64,000 nt of DNA, from contig NZ_CP129674.1 of NCBI RefSeq assembly GCF_041080795.1, positions 1,116,001-1,180,000 on the forward strand, read 5' to 3'. The notes below the pieces were generated by a model. It searched no databases. It saw nothing but the letters and a program-made list of their open reading frames with translations, and was not told the origin of the DNA. The stretch comes from Bifidobacterium sp. WK041_4_12. Lineage in GTDB: Bacteria > Actinomycetota > Actinomycetes > Actinomycetales > Bifidobacteriaceae. Position numbers and translations under genes: made by a program. Below, one piece after another: positions 34,832 through 43,526 of this stretch. The stretch's first letter is position 1; each line of letters opens with the position of its first letter.

Positions 34832-35662
34832 ATGATAAAAAAATTCAGCAATTCAGGAAATAATCAACGCAGTGAAGCAACGGCGCAGCAAGAATCACCA
34901 TTCAGTGACTCTGAGGGTGACTTGAATCCTTCGGTGCTTGGTGAAACGTACTATCGCGGCCCTGTCATGATGCGCGGACCGATGATTCCGAAAGATAACA
35001 CAACCGGAAATCTTCTCGCGCCCGGTGATTCCACTGACTGGCTGCACATGGATCCATGGCGTGTCCTAAGAATCCAAGCCGAGTTCGTTGACGGTTTTGG
35101 AGCATTGGCTGAGATAGGTCCTGCGGTTTCCATTTTTGGCTCAGCACGCACGAAACACGACGATCCCACGTATAAGGCCGCTGAAACGATGGGAGCGGAA
35201 GTAGCCAAGCAAGGTCTCGCCGTGATTACCGGCGGAGGTCCCGGCGTGATGGAAGCAGCCAACAAGGGAGCGTCCACGGCCGGAGGAACCTCGATAGGAC
35301 TTGGGATTGAGCTGCCACATGAGCAGGGTTTGAACGAGTGGATCAACCTCGGCATGAGTTTCCGTTATTTCTTCGTTCGCAAAACCATGTTCGTCAAATA
35401 CTCCTCAGGTGTCATTATCTGCCCTGGAGGATTCGGAACGCTTGACGAAATGTTCGAACTGCTCACTCTGGTGCAGACACATAAGGTGACTACGATTCCT
35501 GTCGTCCTCTTTGACACTGAATATTGGAAGGGACTGTTCGAATGGGTGACGACCACCCTGAAGGATCGAGGCATGATTTCCGATCTTGACCCTGATCTGG
35601 TGGTGATGACCGACGATCCTCACGAGGCTGTAAGGGTCGCTACGAGTGCTGCACGCGCTTGA
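34832..35662 (+). CDS. LOG family nucleotide 5'-monophosphate nucleosidase
   Basis: A Rossmann-fold protein of the TIGR00730/LOG family, often mislabelled lysine decarboxylase; members hydrolyse nucleotide or cytokinin monophosphates to base and ribose 5-phosphate. The 276-residue product has ITGGGPGVMEAANKGA and the catalytic PGGFGTLDE. The first ~65 residues are a variable extension. The ATG at 34832 follows GAAGGGTCC. It is convergent with the methyltransferase gene after a 51-bp gap. The natural substrate is unknown. Confidence 0.88.
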   Translation: MIKKFSNSGNNQRSEATAQQESPFSDSEGDLNPSVLGETYYRGPVMMRGPMIPKDNTTGNLLAPGDSTDWLHMDPWRVLRIQAEFVDGFGALAEIGPAVSIFGSARTKHDDPTYKAAETMGAEVAKQGLAVITGGGPGVMEAANKGASTAGGTSIGLGIELPHEQGLNEWINLGMSFRYFFVRKTMFVKYSSGVIICPGGFGTLDEMFELLTLVQTHKVTTIPVVLFDTEYWKGLFEWVTTTLKDRGMISDLDPDLVVMTDDPHEAVRVATSAARA

Positions 35663-35713
35663 TACTGAACAATCCCATGCTGCTTTCCGAGTGAGCCAGC
35701 TGGTGCTTAACGC

Positions 35714-36391
35714 TTATCGCTGGTTCATCGTGATGATGAGCAGTCCTGTGCCTATTGGCAGCAGCGTCTGATCGAGCGTTTGGTCGTGGCTGATGGAATC
35801 GAGCAGCCCGCGCAGCCGCACCGTTCGTTCGGAACGATCGACAGGGTTGAGCATGCCTCCGTTGGAATTGTCGGCGGAAAATCCAAACATGTCAGTGAAA
35901 ATGAGGAGACCTTGGGGCTTCAGCAGTCTTGGAGCCTCCGTCAGACTCGCTTCATAATTGCCGATATCACCATTGACGACGATAAGATCATAGTCATCAG
36001 CGTTGAGTCGTGGAAGGAAAATCCCGGCTGGAGCATTCACCGCTCGCAGCGTGGTATCGGTAACTTCATCAAGATCAGTGAAGGCTTTCTTAATGAGTTT
36101 GCCGCCCTGCAGCGATGAATCCACCTCCGTCAACTGGCCTGAACCCTGAAGACCGGAAACAAGCTCGCAGCTTTCGACTACAGCACCAGTGCCAGCAACG
36201 ATAATCGAAGACGAATGGGTCAGCTGCACGAGCAATTTCAGGAAACGAGCCTGAGCCGCTGAACCTTGTGGAAAGCCAGCCTGTTCGGCATCTCTTCGAG
36301 CCTCAACAAGTATGGAATCCTGTTGCGAAAAAGCAACATCCTCGGCAAATTCCCATGCTTTGGCGAGATTCGTATATGATGTCTTATTCAT
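35714..36391 (-). CDS. O-methyltransferase-like protein
   Basis: A 225-residue class I SAM-dependent methyltransferase fold, similar to actinobacterial O-methyltransferases of the catechol/caffeoyl-CoA type. The N-terminal region ends with the helix PQGSAAQARFLKLL, then IIVAGTGAVVESCEL stands where the glycine-rich SAM loop normally is, and DLIVVNGDIGNYEASL holds the acidic metal-site position. The glycine loop is less canonical than usual (one fewer Gly), so activity is not assured. It is convergent with the LOG gene and divergent from the MGMT gene. Confidence 0.75.
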   Translation of the reverse strand: MNKTSYTNLAKAWEFAEDVAFSQQDSILVEARRDAEQAGFPQGSAAQARFLKLLVQLTHSSSIIVAGTGAVVESCELVSGLQGSGQLTEVDSSLQGGKLIKKAFTDLDEVTDTTLRAVNAPAGIFLPRLNADDYDLIVVNGDIGNYEASLTEAPRLLKPQGLLIFTDMFGFSADNSNGGMLNPVDRSERTVRLRGLLDSISHDQTLDQTLLPIGTGLLIITMNQR

Positions 36392-36492
36392 AAGTCACCA
36401 CTGTAGCGTTCATGGCGGAATTCAAGCAGATTCGATGATCCGCTGACTTGTGCTGCAAGCTTCTTGTCGATTAGTTGGCTCAGAATGAATGC

Positions 36493-36843
36493 ATGACAGA
36501 GTCAAGTTTTTCTGAACGGGTCTACGAGCTGGTGTGCCGAATCCCGCAAGGATCGGTTGCCACATACGGCCAGATAGCAGCTTTGGCTGGTAACCCTCGC
36601 AATGCGAGAGTCGTTGGCTATGCTCTGCACAGCAATCCAAAACCTGGGGTTATACCGTGCCATCGTGTGGTCTTCCGCGATGGATCCCTGGCTCCCGGCT
36701 TTGCCTTTGGCGGGCCAGAAAGACAACGGGAGCTGTTGGAAGACGAAGGCATTAGATTCATTCCTCCCAAAGATGGTGAATCGAAGCCTGCAGGTGCCGA
36801 CGGATGGCTGGTCGATTTGTCTCGCTGTCAGTGGAAAGCGTAG
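36493..36843 (+). CDS. MGMT family DNA alkyltransferase domain protein
   Basis: A 116-residue protein with only the C-terminal DNA-binding and active-site domain of O6-alkylguanine-DNA alkyltransferases. IPQGSVATYGQIAALAGNPRNARVVG is the DNA-recognition helix region, and the PCHRVV motif keeps the acceptor cysteine, so it is not an alkyltransferase-like (ATL) protein, in which that Cys is replaced. ATG 36493 gives the shortest complete domain; a frame from 36475 adds six residues. It likely repairs alkylated guanine. It is convergent with dprA. Confidence 0.88.
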   Translation: MTESSFSERVYELVCRIPQGSVATYGQIAALAGNPRNARVVGYALHSNPKPGVIPCHRVVFRDGSLAPGFAFGGPERQRELLEDEGIRFIPPKDGESKPAGADGWLVDLSRCQWKA

Positions 36844-36895
36844 AACAACCGCATCGGACGCATACGCCGTCACACTCAATCTTGCGCATAGTTGT

Positions 36896-38539
36896 CTATG
36901 AGTCTCTGATTCTCAAGCTCCCCGAAATGCTTTGGTCGATGAACCCTAGAATTTCCAGTGATCCCAATATTCTTGCGATGTCTGCCGACGTGAGCTTGGC
37001 ATCCTTAAGTTTTGCATTGAGCTGATTCATCACACTGTCTGCGGTGGAATCCTTCGATTCAAGCGCATTGCGGCGAATGCACTCCAGCACATATTCCTGT
37101 TCCTGGCTCAACCCTGAAGTCTTCCGATTCGCAGGGGAGTGCGACCGGCGCCGACTTGATTTCGATGGAGCTTGTTGTACATGGTGTGAGACCGCTTCCG
37201 CTTTCCTTGACGTTGCACTTCTGGAGTTGGCAATGATGCCATGTGATGAGGCATGAGCATGCGCGTTCATGTGGCTGCTGCCTGATTCGTTCGAAGGAAG
37301 TGCTGATGCTTCCAGAAACTCTGCTGCTGAGACTGCTGTAGGGGTATGAGATGGGGAACAGATCTGTGCGATATCTTCCAGCGAGGTTATTATGCTCGCC
37401 TTGGCGTCGCGAATCAGCGCGTTGCAGCCGGCATTGTGTGGGTGCTCGATATCACCAGGGATGGCATATACTTCGCGTAAGAGATTCGCTCCCCAGTTTG
37501 CGGTGTTCAGGGCACCGGACCGTGTTCTTGCCTGAGTAACGATTATCTGCCGTGACATTGCCGCGATGATTCTATTACGCAGTAGAAATCTTCGGGCTTC
37601 AGGAATTGAGTCAGGACTGAGTTCACTGATCAGAGCGCCGTGATTGGCCTTGATGCGCTCGAACAGACGCTGATTGGAAGCGGGCCCGATATGATTGAGT
37701 CCCCCTGCAAACACGGCAATGGTGCTTCCGGGCTTGACATCGGATTCACTGCATGGTTCGTACGATTCCTGAGCTTGAACGGCACCCCAGTGTGCGAATG
37801 CGTCGGCACCGAGAGCACCGCCAGATATGACCGTATGCCCCAGCGAAGAGACCAGCCTTCCGGACAGCATGGCCATGCGTCGACCATAGTCATTGATCTG
37901 GCGTGAACCGACGATGGCAACCGGATGATCGCAACGAGCTACTGCTTCCATCGAGCCCTGACCCCACAGACACATGGGAGAAGACCAGCCGACGGTGTTA
38001 GGCAAGTCATGCAGCTGAGAAGGCCAACAGGGATGATCTGGAGCAATGACCCACATAGAGTGATCGGCTGTCACCCAGTTCTGAACCGCATCTGAGCGCA
38101 CATCAAGAGTGGCATCAAACCCGAGCGTTGCCTTGCGATGCTCCCAACGGACAATGGCATCGTAGAGACGATGCAGGGAAGGCTTGGTCTGACACTGATT
38201 CCTTATTTCCATTCCCTTGACGAAAGCGTCATGCACTGCCTTCGGCAAGGAGTGGGACGTGTGGGTGCTCTGTGCCATTCGCGTGCCATGCTCGGCCAGA
38301 AGCTGCCACAGCGCCATGACCTGTATGCCACCCAGCACCAGAGCATGCATGACTGGATCAGGTCCATCGGAACAATATGACAGCAAAGCCCTGGCAACGG
38401 TGCTGTCACGAATGCTGCCACCATTGCTTTCGCTGGTACTGCTTGTGCTCCACACATCGTTCTTGGCTGTGCAATCGAGTTCTGTGCGGTTTAATTCCGT
38501 GTTGTTTAATTCCCTGCGGTCTGATTCCCTGCGGTTCAT
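36896..38539 (-). CDS. dprA: DNA-processing protein DprA
   Basis: DprA loads RecA on incoming single-stranded DNA in transformation. The central Rossmann domain (about residues 195-400) has VAIVGSRQINDYGRRMA, SGGALGADAFAHWGAV, TIAVFAGGLNHIGP and SELSPDSIPEARRFLLRNRIIAAMS. The C-terminal winged helix follows a variable Ser/His-rich linker. At 547 residues it is longer than usual; the first ~45 residues come partly from four 15-bp repeats that encode RREL/NTEL-type units. The start ATG overlaps the comM stop by 4 bp. It forms a cluster with comM and yraN. Confidence 0.93.
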   Translation of the reverse strand: MNRRESDRRELNNTELNRTELDCTAKNDVWSTSSTSESNGGSIRDSTVARALLSYCSDGPDPVMHALVLGGIQVMALWQLLAEHGTRMAQSTHTSHSLPKAVHDAFVKGMEIRNQCQTKPSLHRLYDAIVRWEHRKATLGFDATLDVRSDAVQNWVTADHSMWVIAPDHPCWPSQLHDLPNTVGWSSPMCLWGQGSMEAVARCDHPVAIVGSRQINDYGRRMAMLSGRLVSSLGHTVISGGALGADAFAHWGAVQAQESYEPCSESDVKPGSTIAVFAGGLNHIGPASNQRLFERIKANHGALISELSPDSIPEARRFLLRNRIIAAMSRQIIVTQARTRSGALNTANWGANLLREVYAIPGDIEHPHNAGCNALIRDAKASIITSLEDIAQICSPSHTPTAVSAAEFLEASALPSNESGSSHMNAHAHASSHGIIANSRSATSRKAEAVSHHVQQAPSKSSRRRSHSPANRKTSGLSQEQEYVLECIRRNALESKDSTADSVMNQLNAKLKDAKLTSADIARILGSLEILGFIDQSISGSLRIRDS

Positions 38540-38540
38540 G
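38481..38540 (-). repeat. 15-bp tandem repeat at the dprA start
   Basis: Four 15-bp units (plus-strand TTCCCTGCGGTCTGA type) encode the five-residue repeats at the DprA N-terminus. The repeat runs to the start codon and also touches the end of comM. Confidence 0.85.
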
Positions 38541-40128
38541 AGAGTCTCGTTCTCAGTTGAATGCTTGATTCGATATCAGCCATGTTCGGACTGGTATGGC
38601 CATTCAGATCTGCAAGCGTCCAACATAGCCGAATCGACCTATCAGCTCCACGCATGCTCAGTCCGCCTTGTCCCAGCACGGTATTGACCACTGCGAGTAC
38701 CTTCTTGGAGGTGTGCTTGCGCAGCCATTCGCCGCTGGCATCAGCATTGCAATTCCAACCAAAACCGTGGAAGCGTTCTTTGGCACAGTTTCGTGCCATC
38801 AGAACCACTTTGCGTATGGTTTCACTCGAAGACACGGTTGAAGTGGGCAATTCAATCATCTCCGATACTTCACGAATCTGTGACTGAATATCAATGCGGT
38901 CCAATATTGGCCCTGACAGACGATTCCAATATCGCGTCCGCTCCTTCACCGAGCATGTGCAGCGCTCGCCATTGCCAAAGTCGAAACCACATGGGCAAGG
39001 GTTTGCAGCCATGATGAGCTGAAATCTAGCTGGAAAGAATGCCGTACCTTTGGCTCGGGACAGCGCAATAAGGCCAGTTTCCAGTGGTTCGCGCAAGGTT
39101 TGCAAGGTTCGTGGAGAAAATTCAGGTGCCTCGTCCATGAACAGCACGCCTCGGTGAGCTCTCGTTATGGCGCCGGGCAGGGCAACGCCGCTTCCGCCAC
39201 CGACCAGTGAAGCGGTTGAAGCTGTATGATGCGGGGCAATGAACGGTGGAATGTCCGTTATTCCATACTGGTGAAGATTGCCGCAAAGGGAACGTATCGA
39301 TGCCACTTCCAGCTGTTCCTCTTCGCTGAGTGGCGGAAGTATTGTCGGTAGACGTGAAGCCAGCATGCTCTTGCCTGAACCCGGCGGTCCAGTCATAATC
39401 ATGTGATGGCCACCGGCTGCAGCGACGGTTAACGCCCATTTTGCCTGTTCCTGACCAATGACCTGGCTCATATCCAGCGTGCTATAGCCATGTGAAGGAT
39501 GCTCCGGCAATGTCGCCGAATTGGATGCGTCTGGTGAATCACGAGTCTTGCCCACCAATGATGTGCCGGAGCCGAACGGTGTCGTTCTGGATTGATGCTG
39601 TATGCGATACACAGCCTTGCCACCTCGCATCTCAACAAGTTCGCCAAGATGTCTGATACCCGTTATCTCCATATCCGGAACCAGGGCAGCTTCGGCTTCG
39701 TTGGTAGAGGGAACGACTACCTTGCGCACGCCGCGAGCCTTGGCATGCAAAATCATCGGAAGCACACCGTTGACATGGAGGACACTGCCATCAAGATTCA
39801 GCTCTCCAATGGCAAGCTCATCTTCAATGGCCTCAGAGGGAATAAATGAGCCTGCAGAGAGGATGCTCAAAGCGATTGCCACATCGTATGACGATCCTTT
39901 TTTCGGTAAGGAGGCGGGAGACAGGTTGACGGTGATCCGCGTTTCTGGCCATGAAAAACCGACGGACGAGCAGGCTGATTTCACCCGTTCTCGCGCCTCT
40001 GAAACGGAGGTGTCCGGCAACCCGATAATGGAAAAGTAGGGAAGTCCAGGCGAAATAAACGATTGAATCGCTATGGGACAGGCCTTCAAGCCGACCAAGC
40101 CAATTGAGAGTGAAGTTCCAATTCTCAT
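38536..40128 (-). CDS. ComM/YifB-like Mg chelatase-related AAA ATPase
   Basis: A hexameric AAA+ helicase that promotes branch migration during natural transformation. The 530-residue protein starts with a Lon-protease-like fold (GLPYFSIIGLPDTSVSEARERV, SPASLPKKGSSYDVAIAL), then the Mg-chelatase ATPase with Walker A GPPGSGKSML and Walker B GVLFMDEAPEF, and the C-terminal SMRGADRSIRLCWTLADLNG segment. It overlaps dprA by 4 bp and yraN by 4 bp, so the three form one operon. Competence has to be shown separately; the pair is also found in species not known to be competent. Confidence 0.93.
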   Translation of the reverse strand: MRIGTSLSIGLVGLKACPIAIQSFISPGLPYFSIIGLPDTSVSEARERVKSACSSVGFSWPETRITVNLSPASLPKKGSSYDVAIALSILSAGSFIPSEAIEDELAIGELNLDGSVLHVNGVLPMILHAKARGVRKVVVPSTNEAEAALVPDMEITGIRHLGELVEMRGGKAVYRIQHQSRTTPFGSGTSLVGKTRDSPDASNSATLPEHPSHGYSTLDMSQVIGQEQAKWALTVAAAGGHHMIMTGPPGSGKSMLASRLPTILPPLSEEEQLEVASIRSLCGNLHQYGITDIPPFIAPHHTASTASLVGGGSGVALPGAITRAHRGVLFMDEAPEFSPRTLQTLREPLETGLIALSRAKGTAFFPARFQLIMAANPCPCGFDFGNGERCTCSVKERTRYWNRLSGPILDRIDIQSQIREVSEMIELPTSTVSSSETIRKVVLMARNCAKERFHGFGWNCNADASGEWLRKHTSKKVLAVVNTVLGQGGLSMRGADRSIRLCWTLADLNGHTSPNMADIESSIQLRTRLS

Positions 40129-40559
40129 GCGAACGCGCTCCGAAGATGATTCACGTACACGGTGTTGCCAAGCACTGAGATTGCAACCACATCAAAGCGC
40201 ACGCCATGATGAGCAACTCGATGCGATGTGTCGCATAGCCATTGCGATCCGGCACGTCGAAGATTGCGCTGCTTTCTATAATCGACGGCATCCTGAGGAT
40301 TGCCGAATCTTCGGTTACGGCGCGTTTTCACCTCTACAAAGACAATCATCCCATCGGTGTCTACGGCGATAATGTCAAGTTCACCATACCGTGATTGCCA
40401 GTTTCGGCCGAGAATTCGCCAACCTCGACAGATCAGCCAATGTTCGGCGTATCGTTCGCCCAGCATTCCCAGCGATTTTGGACTCAAGCCTGGATCCAGC
40501 AACTGATTCGGTGAAGGGGGTGAAATGGGATGCGTGCCTTCTGCAAGTTGTATGTTCAT
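40125..40559 (-). CDS. UPF0102/YraN-like nuclease-fold protein
   Basis: A 144-residue member of the YraN (UPF0102) family with an endonuclease-like core: GELDIIAVDTDGMIVFVEVKTRR holds the D and E-x-K positions of the PD-(D/E)XK fold. LGMLGERYAEHWLICRGWRIL is the conserved N-terminal helix pair. ATG 40559 is used; the frame continues to 40694 with non-conserved residues and no strong binding site is visible for either. It is the first gene of the yraN-comM-dprA operon. The biochemical role is not established. Confidence 0.88.
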   Translation of the reverse strand: MNIQLAEGTHPISPPSPNQLLDPGLSPKSLGMLGERYAEHWLICRGWRILGRNWQSRYGELDIIAVDTDGMIVFVEVKTRRNRRFGNPQDAVDYRKQRNLRRAGSQWLCDTSHRVAHHGVRFDVVAISVLGNTVYVNHLRSAFA

Positions 40560-40696
40560 GCATTCAAGTTGACCATGCGGAGGACATCCAAGAAACTGAA
40601 GCTTAGAGATGTGGTCGAATGTGGCTGTTCGCAATTCGGCTGTGGATGCGTATCCAATTGTCCATATCAGTATCCACATCCTTGATCCACACAAGG

Positions 40697-40810
40697 CATA
40701 ACGAGTCTGTGTTCATAACGAGTCTGTGCCCGTAAGAGTCGGTACCAGCAAGAGTCGGAACCAGCAAGGGTTTGTGCCCACAAAAGCCCGTGCCCAAAGA
40801 GCTTGCGCAT
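40697..40810. repeat. degenerate 17-bp tandem array
   Basis: Two almost identical units (CATAACGAGTCTGTGTT, then the same with CC) are followed by about five progressively diverged 14-17 bp units with the pattern (C/G)(A/G)(T/A)AAGAGTCGGTACCA. It lies upstream of yraN. Confidence 0.75.
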
Positions 40811-40849
40811 AACGAATCAATGCACAAGAAGTGAATGCACATACAGAGA

Positions 40850-40918
40850 ACCCATGTCGGCGTAGTCCCGGAATCTCAGCGCAAGAGAACTGAAATTCAA
40901 GGTCTACGAGACATGGGT
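40850..40918 (-). terminator. hairpin after pdxY
   Basis: ACCCATGTC...GTAG pairs with CTAC...GACATGGGT, with a small bulge, and encloses a second stem (GAATCTCAG with CTGAAATTC). It lies 50 bp after the pdxY stop on the minus strand and has no T-run. Confidence 0.55.
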
Positions 40919-40967
40919 GATAGCAATGCGGGCTGCAGCAGGCAAAAGACCTGGTGCCCTTGGTACG

Positions 40968-41846
40968 TCAGTGAACCAATGACGTCAATTCGAAAAGACT
41001 CAGCTCGAAGCTGACGCCACGTTCCTGGTAATGGGGCTGATTACGTGTGTCCATCATTGCCGAGCGGACGAATTCACCTGCAATGCGAGCGCTTTCGGCG
41101 AGATTCTTTCCTGCCATGATTGCGCCGCACAGTGAGGATGCGAAGGCATCTCCCGTTCCATGAATCATGAATGGCAGCTTCTCATGCTCAAGCTCGACCA
41201 TATGGCTGGCATCGCCGAGCGCTGCCGATGCCACATAGTTGCGAATCGAGCCGTCATTTCTGTCGATGCCTTTCAGCACGACGTTCTTTGCGCCAAGATC
41301 AAGCAAAGCCTGAACCCATGAGGTGACTTCCTCATCCTTGATGTTCTGACCAGGGTAGTCGCGCCCGGTCAGGATGCTGGCTTCGGTGAGATTCGGCATC
41401 AGAATGTCAGCGCCGTCGGCAAGCCTGCCCATCGCATCGCACAGCTCCTTGGTGTAGGTGGGATACATCTTGCCGGCATCGCCCATAACCGGGTCGACCA
41501 AACGCAAGGAATTCGGATACTCAGTGTACAGGCGTTGAATGATGCTCACCTGATCCGCACTGCCAAGAAAGCCACTGTATACGGCATCCAGCTCGACGTT
41601 TTCCTTTCGCCAGGCATCCAGATAGCCGGGGAGCATGTCCGTCGTGTCGTGGAACGTGAAGTCCTTGTACATGGTATGGGCGCTGAACAGGGCCGTTGGA
41701 ACGGGGCACACGTCACAGCCTGCGGCTGAAAGGATTGGAATGGCGGCCGTCAGCGAGCATTTGCCATAGCCACACATGTCATGTACGGCGGCGACGCGTG
41801 GAATGTATTGTGGGTCGCGATCAAAAAGAGTCACATCGTTAGTCAT
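40968..41846 (-). CDS. pdxY: pyridoxal/pyridoxamine kinase
   Basis: PdxY phosphorylates pyridoxal (and related B6 vitamers) in the salvage pathway. The 292-residue protein of the ribokinase-like fold begins AAVHDMCGYGKCSLTAAIPILSA, and has LVDPVMGDAGKMY, MPNLTEASILTG and the anion hole with catalytic Asp in HGTGDAFASSLCGA. A DMCGYGKCS N-terminus is normal for this PdxK/PdxY subgroup. It diverges from metY across a 297-bp gap. With pdxST elsewhere in the window the cell has both B6 synthesis and salvage. Confidence 0.92.
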   Translation of the reverse strand: MTNDVTLFDRDPQYIPRVAAVHDMCGYGKCSLTAAIPILSAAGCDVCPVPTALFSAHTMYKDFTFHDTTDMLPGYLDAWRKENVELDAVYSGFLGSADQVSIIQRLYTEYPNSLRLVDPVMGDAGKMYPTYTKELCDAMGRLADGADILMPNLTEASILTGRDYPGQNIKDEEVTSWVQALLDLGAKNVVLKGIDRNDGSIRNYVASAALGDASHMVELEHEKLPFMIHGTGDAFASSLCGAIMAGKNLAESARIAGEFVRSAMMDTRNQPHYQERGVSFELSLFELTSLVH

Positions 41847-42143
41847 CGGTATCTTCGCATCCTTGTTGCTTGTGAGTCGGATCTGTTGAGGTATCCGCCT
41901 TCACACAGCAACAATAGCGCAGTTTGAGCACTCCCATGCATGTCGGTGTCCGTGCTTGAAAAGGGTGCTATCCCTTGTGCTGAGCGAAACTTATATACGT
42001 TATAAACAATGGCGATAACCGATACGCGTTTCTGGCTTGCGCTTGGCTTTGCAACCACATAATCTCGCATTTGACACGGCTTCCAGTGATGGTGGTCGAT
42101 ATTGATGATGTGAGCAAATGTTGAAACCATACAAGGAGCAGCA

Positions 42144-43454
42144 ATGGCAGACAAGAAGTACCGTTTTGAAACCCTCCAACTTCACGTTGGACAGGAAGAG
42201 GCAGACCCAGCTACCGATTCGCGCGCAGTTCCGATCTATGCGACGACGAGTTATGTCTTCCATGATTTCGATCATGCCGAGGCACGCTTCGGCCTTCAGG
42301 ACGCAGGAAACATCTATGGTCGTCTGACGAATTCCACTCAGGGCGTGTTCGAGGATCGCATCACTGCTCTTGAAGGTGGCACAGCGGGTCTCGCCGTTGC
42401 ATCCGGCGCCGCTGCAGTCGAATATGCGGTACGCAACATCACCCAATCCGGGGATCATATCGTATCGAGCAAGAACATCTATGGCGGAACGTATAACTTG
42501 TTCAAGCACACGTTGATTCGCGATGGCATTGCAACGACATTCGTCGATCCGGAAGATGCGCGGAACTTTGAGGACGCCATTCAGGATAATACCAAACTGG
42601 TGTATTTCGAGACCTTTGGCAATCCCAACGCAGACCTGCCAGATTTCGAAGCCATCAGCGCGATTGCGCACAAGCACCATCTTCCAGTGATCGTTGACAA
42701 CACCTTCGCCACGCCTTATCTGTTCCGTCCGCTTGAGCATGGTGCAGACGTCGTTGTCGAATCGGCAACCAAGTTCATCGGCGGACATGGCACCGCACTC
42801 GGTGGTGTGGTCGTAGAGGGTGGCAAGTTCGACTGGAATGAAGTTCCAGGAAAGTTCCCCACGTTGACCGAAGCCGATCCAAGCTATCATGGGCTGAAAT
42901 TCTTTGAAGCGCTGGGGCCTGCCGCTTTCGTCACCCGCATCCGTGCGATTCTGCTTCGTGACACCGGTGCGACCCTTTCGCCATTCGCAGCATTCTTGCT
43001 GCTTCAAGGCACGGAAACCCTGAGCTTGCGTGTCGAGCGTCATGTGGAGAACGCGTTGAAGGTCGTTGACTATCTTCAGACCGTGCCTGAGGTGGAGGCG
43101 GTTCGCCACCCGTCCATTCCAGGTCGCCGCGATCATGAGCTGTATCAGCGCTACTTCCCGAATGGCGCAGGCTCAATCTTCACCTTCGACGTGAAGGGCG
43201 GCAAGGATGCGGCTCGTGTCTTCATCGACAATCTCCATCTCTTCTCGCTATTGGCAAACGTTGCCGATGTGAAGTCCTTGGTGATTCACCCAGCTTCCAC
43301 CACGCATTCGCAGGAAACCACTGAGGAACTTGAAGATCAGGGCATCCATCCAGGAACCATTCGTCTTTCGATTGGCACTGAGAACATTGACGACATCCTT
43401 GACGATCTGAAGGGTGGCTTCGCAGCTCTGAAGGAGTCCGGACTGGCCGAGTAG
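42144..43454 (+). CDS. metY: O-acetylhomoserine sulfhydrylase
   Basis: A Cys/Met-metabolism PLP enzyme that joins sulfide (or methanethiol) to O-acetylhomoserine to make homocysteine or methionine. The 436-residue length and FETLQLHVGQEEADPATDSR at the N-terminus point to the MetY (MET17) group rather than MetB/MetC. The PLP lysine is K210 in SATKFIGGHG. AGGAGC before ATG 42144 is a good ribosome binding site. TTGACA stands at 42071, but the downstream spacing to a -10 box is poor. No SAM riboswitch pattern was recognised. A 17-bp hairpin follows. Confidence 0.93.
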   Translation: MADKKYRFETLQLHVGQEEADPATDSRAVPIYATTSYVFHDFDHAEARFGLQDAGNIYGRLTNSTQGVFEDRITALEGGTAGLAVASGAAAVEYAVRNITQSGDHIVSSKNIYGGTYNLFKHTLIRDGIATTFVDPEDARNFEDAIQDNTKLVYFETFGNPNADLPDFEAISAIAHKHHLPVIVDNTFATPYLFRPLEHGADVVVESATKFIGGHGTALGGVVVEGGKFDWNEVPGKFPTLTEADPSYHGLKFFEALGPAAFVTRIRAILLRDTGATLSPFAAFLLLQGTETLSLRVERHVENALKVVDYLQTVPEVEAVRHPSIPGRRDHELYQRYFPNGAGSIFTFDVKGGKDAARVFIDNLHLFSLLANVADVKSLVIHPASTTHSQETTEELEDQGIHPGTIRLSIGTENIDDILDDLKGGFAALKESGLAE

Positions 43455-43482
43455 TGAGTTCCGTGCGCTGGACTTGAATTGA

Positions 43483-43526
43483 AGATGAGGGCATGTTCTG
43501 AGGCAGCTTAGAACATGCCCTCATCT
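43483..43526. terminator. terminator between convergent metY and aminotransferase gene
   Basis: Perfect 17-bp arms (core GATGAGGGCATGTTCT; 43483-43499 and 43510-43526) surround a 10-nt loop. The right arm lies inside the last codons of the convergent gene, so the two share the structure. Confidence 0.8.

Larger units (their letters stand above)
40560..40967. other. 408-bp gap with decayed minisatellite and hairpin
   Basis: The gap between yraN and pdxY contains a degenerate 17-bp tandem array (40697-40810) and a long hairpin (40850-40918). I see no gene in it. A frame of 79 codons here is made of repeat sequence. Confidence 0.6.

Noticed and set aside
40697..40810. Tandem array as a CRISPR
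   Set aside because: The units are contiguous without spacers, degenerate and 14-17 bp long; no cas genes are in the window.
41847..42143. SAM or other riboswitch ahead of metY
   Set aside because: I looked for the paired elements of SAM riboswitches and a terminator or sequestering stem and did not find them.
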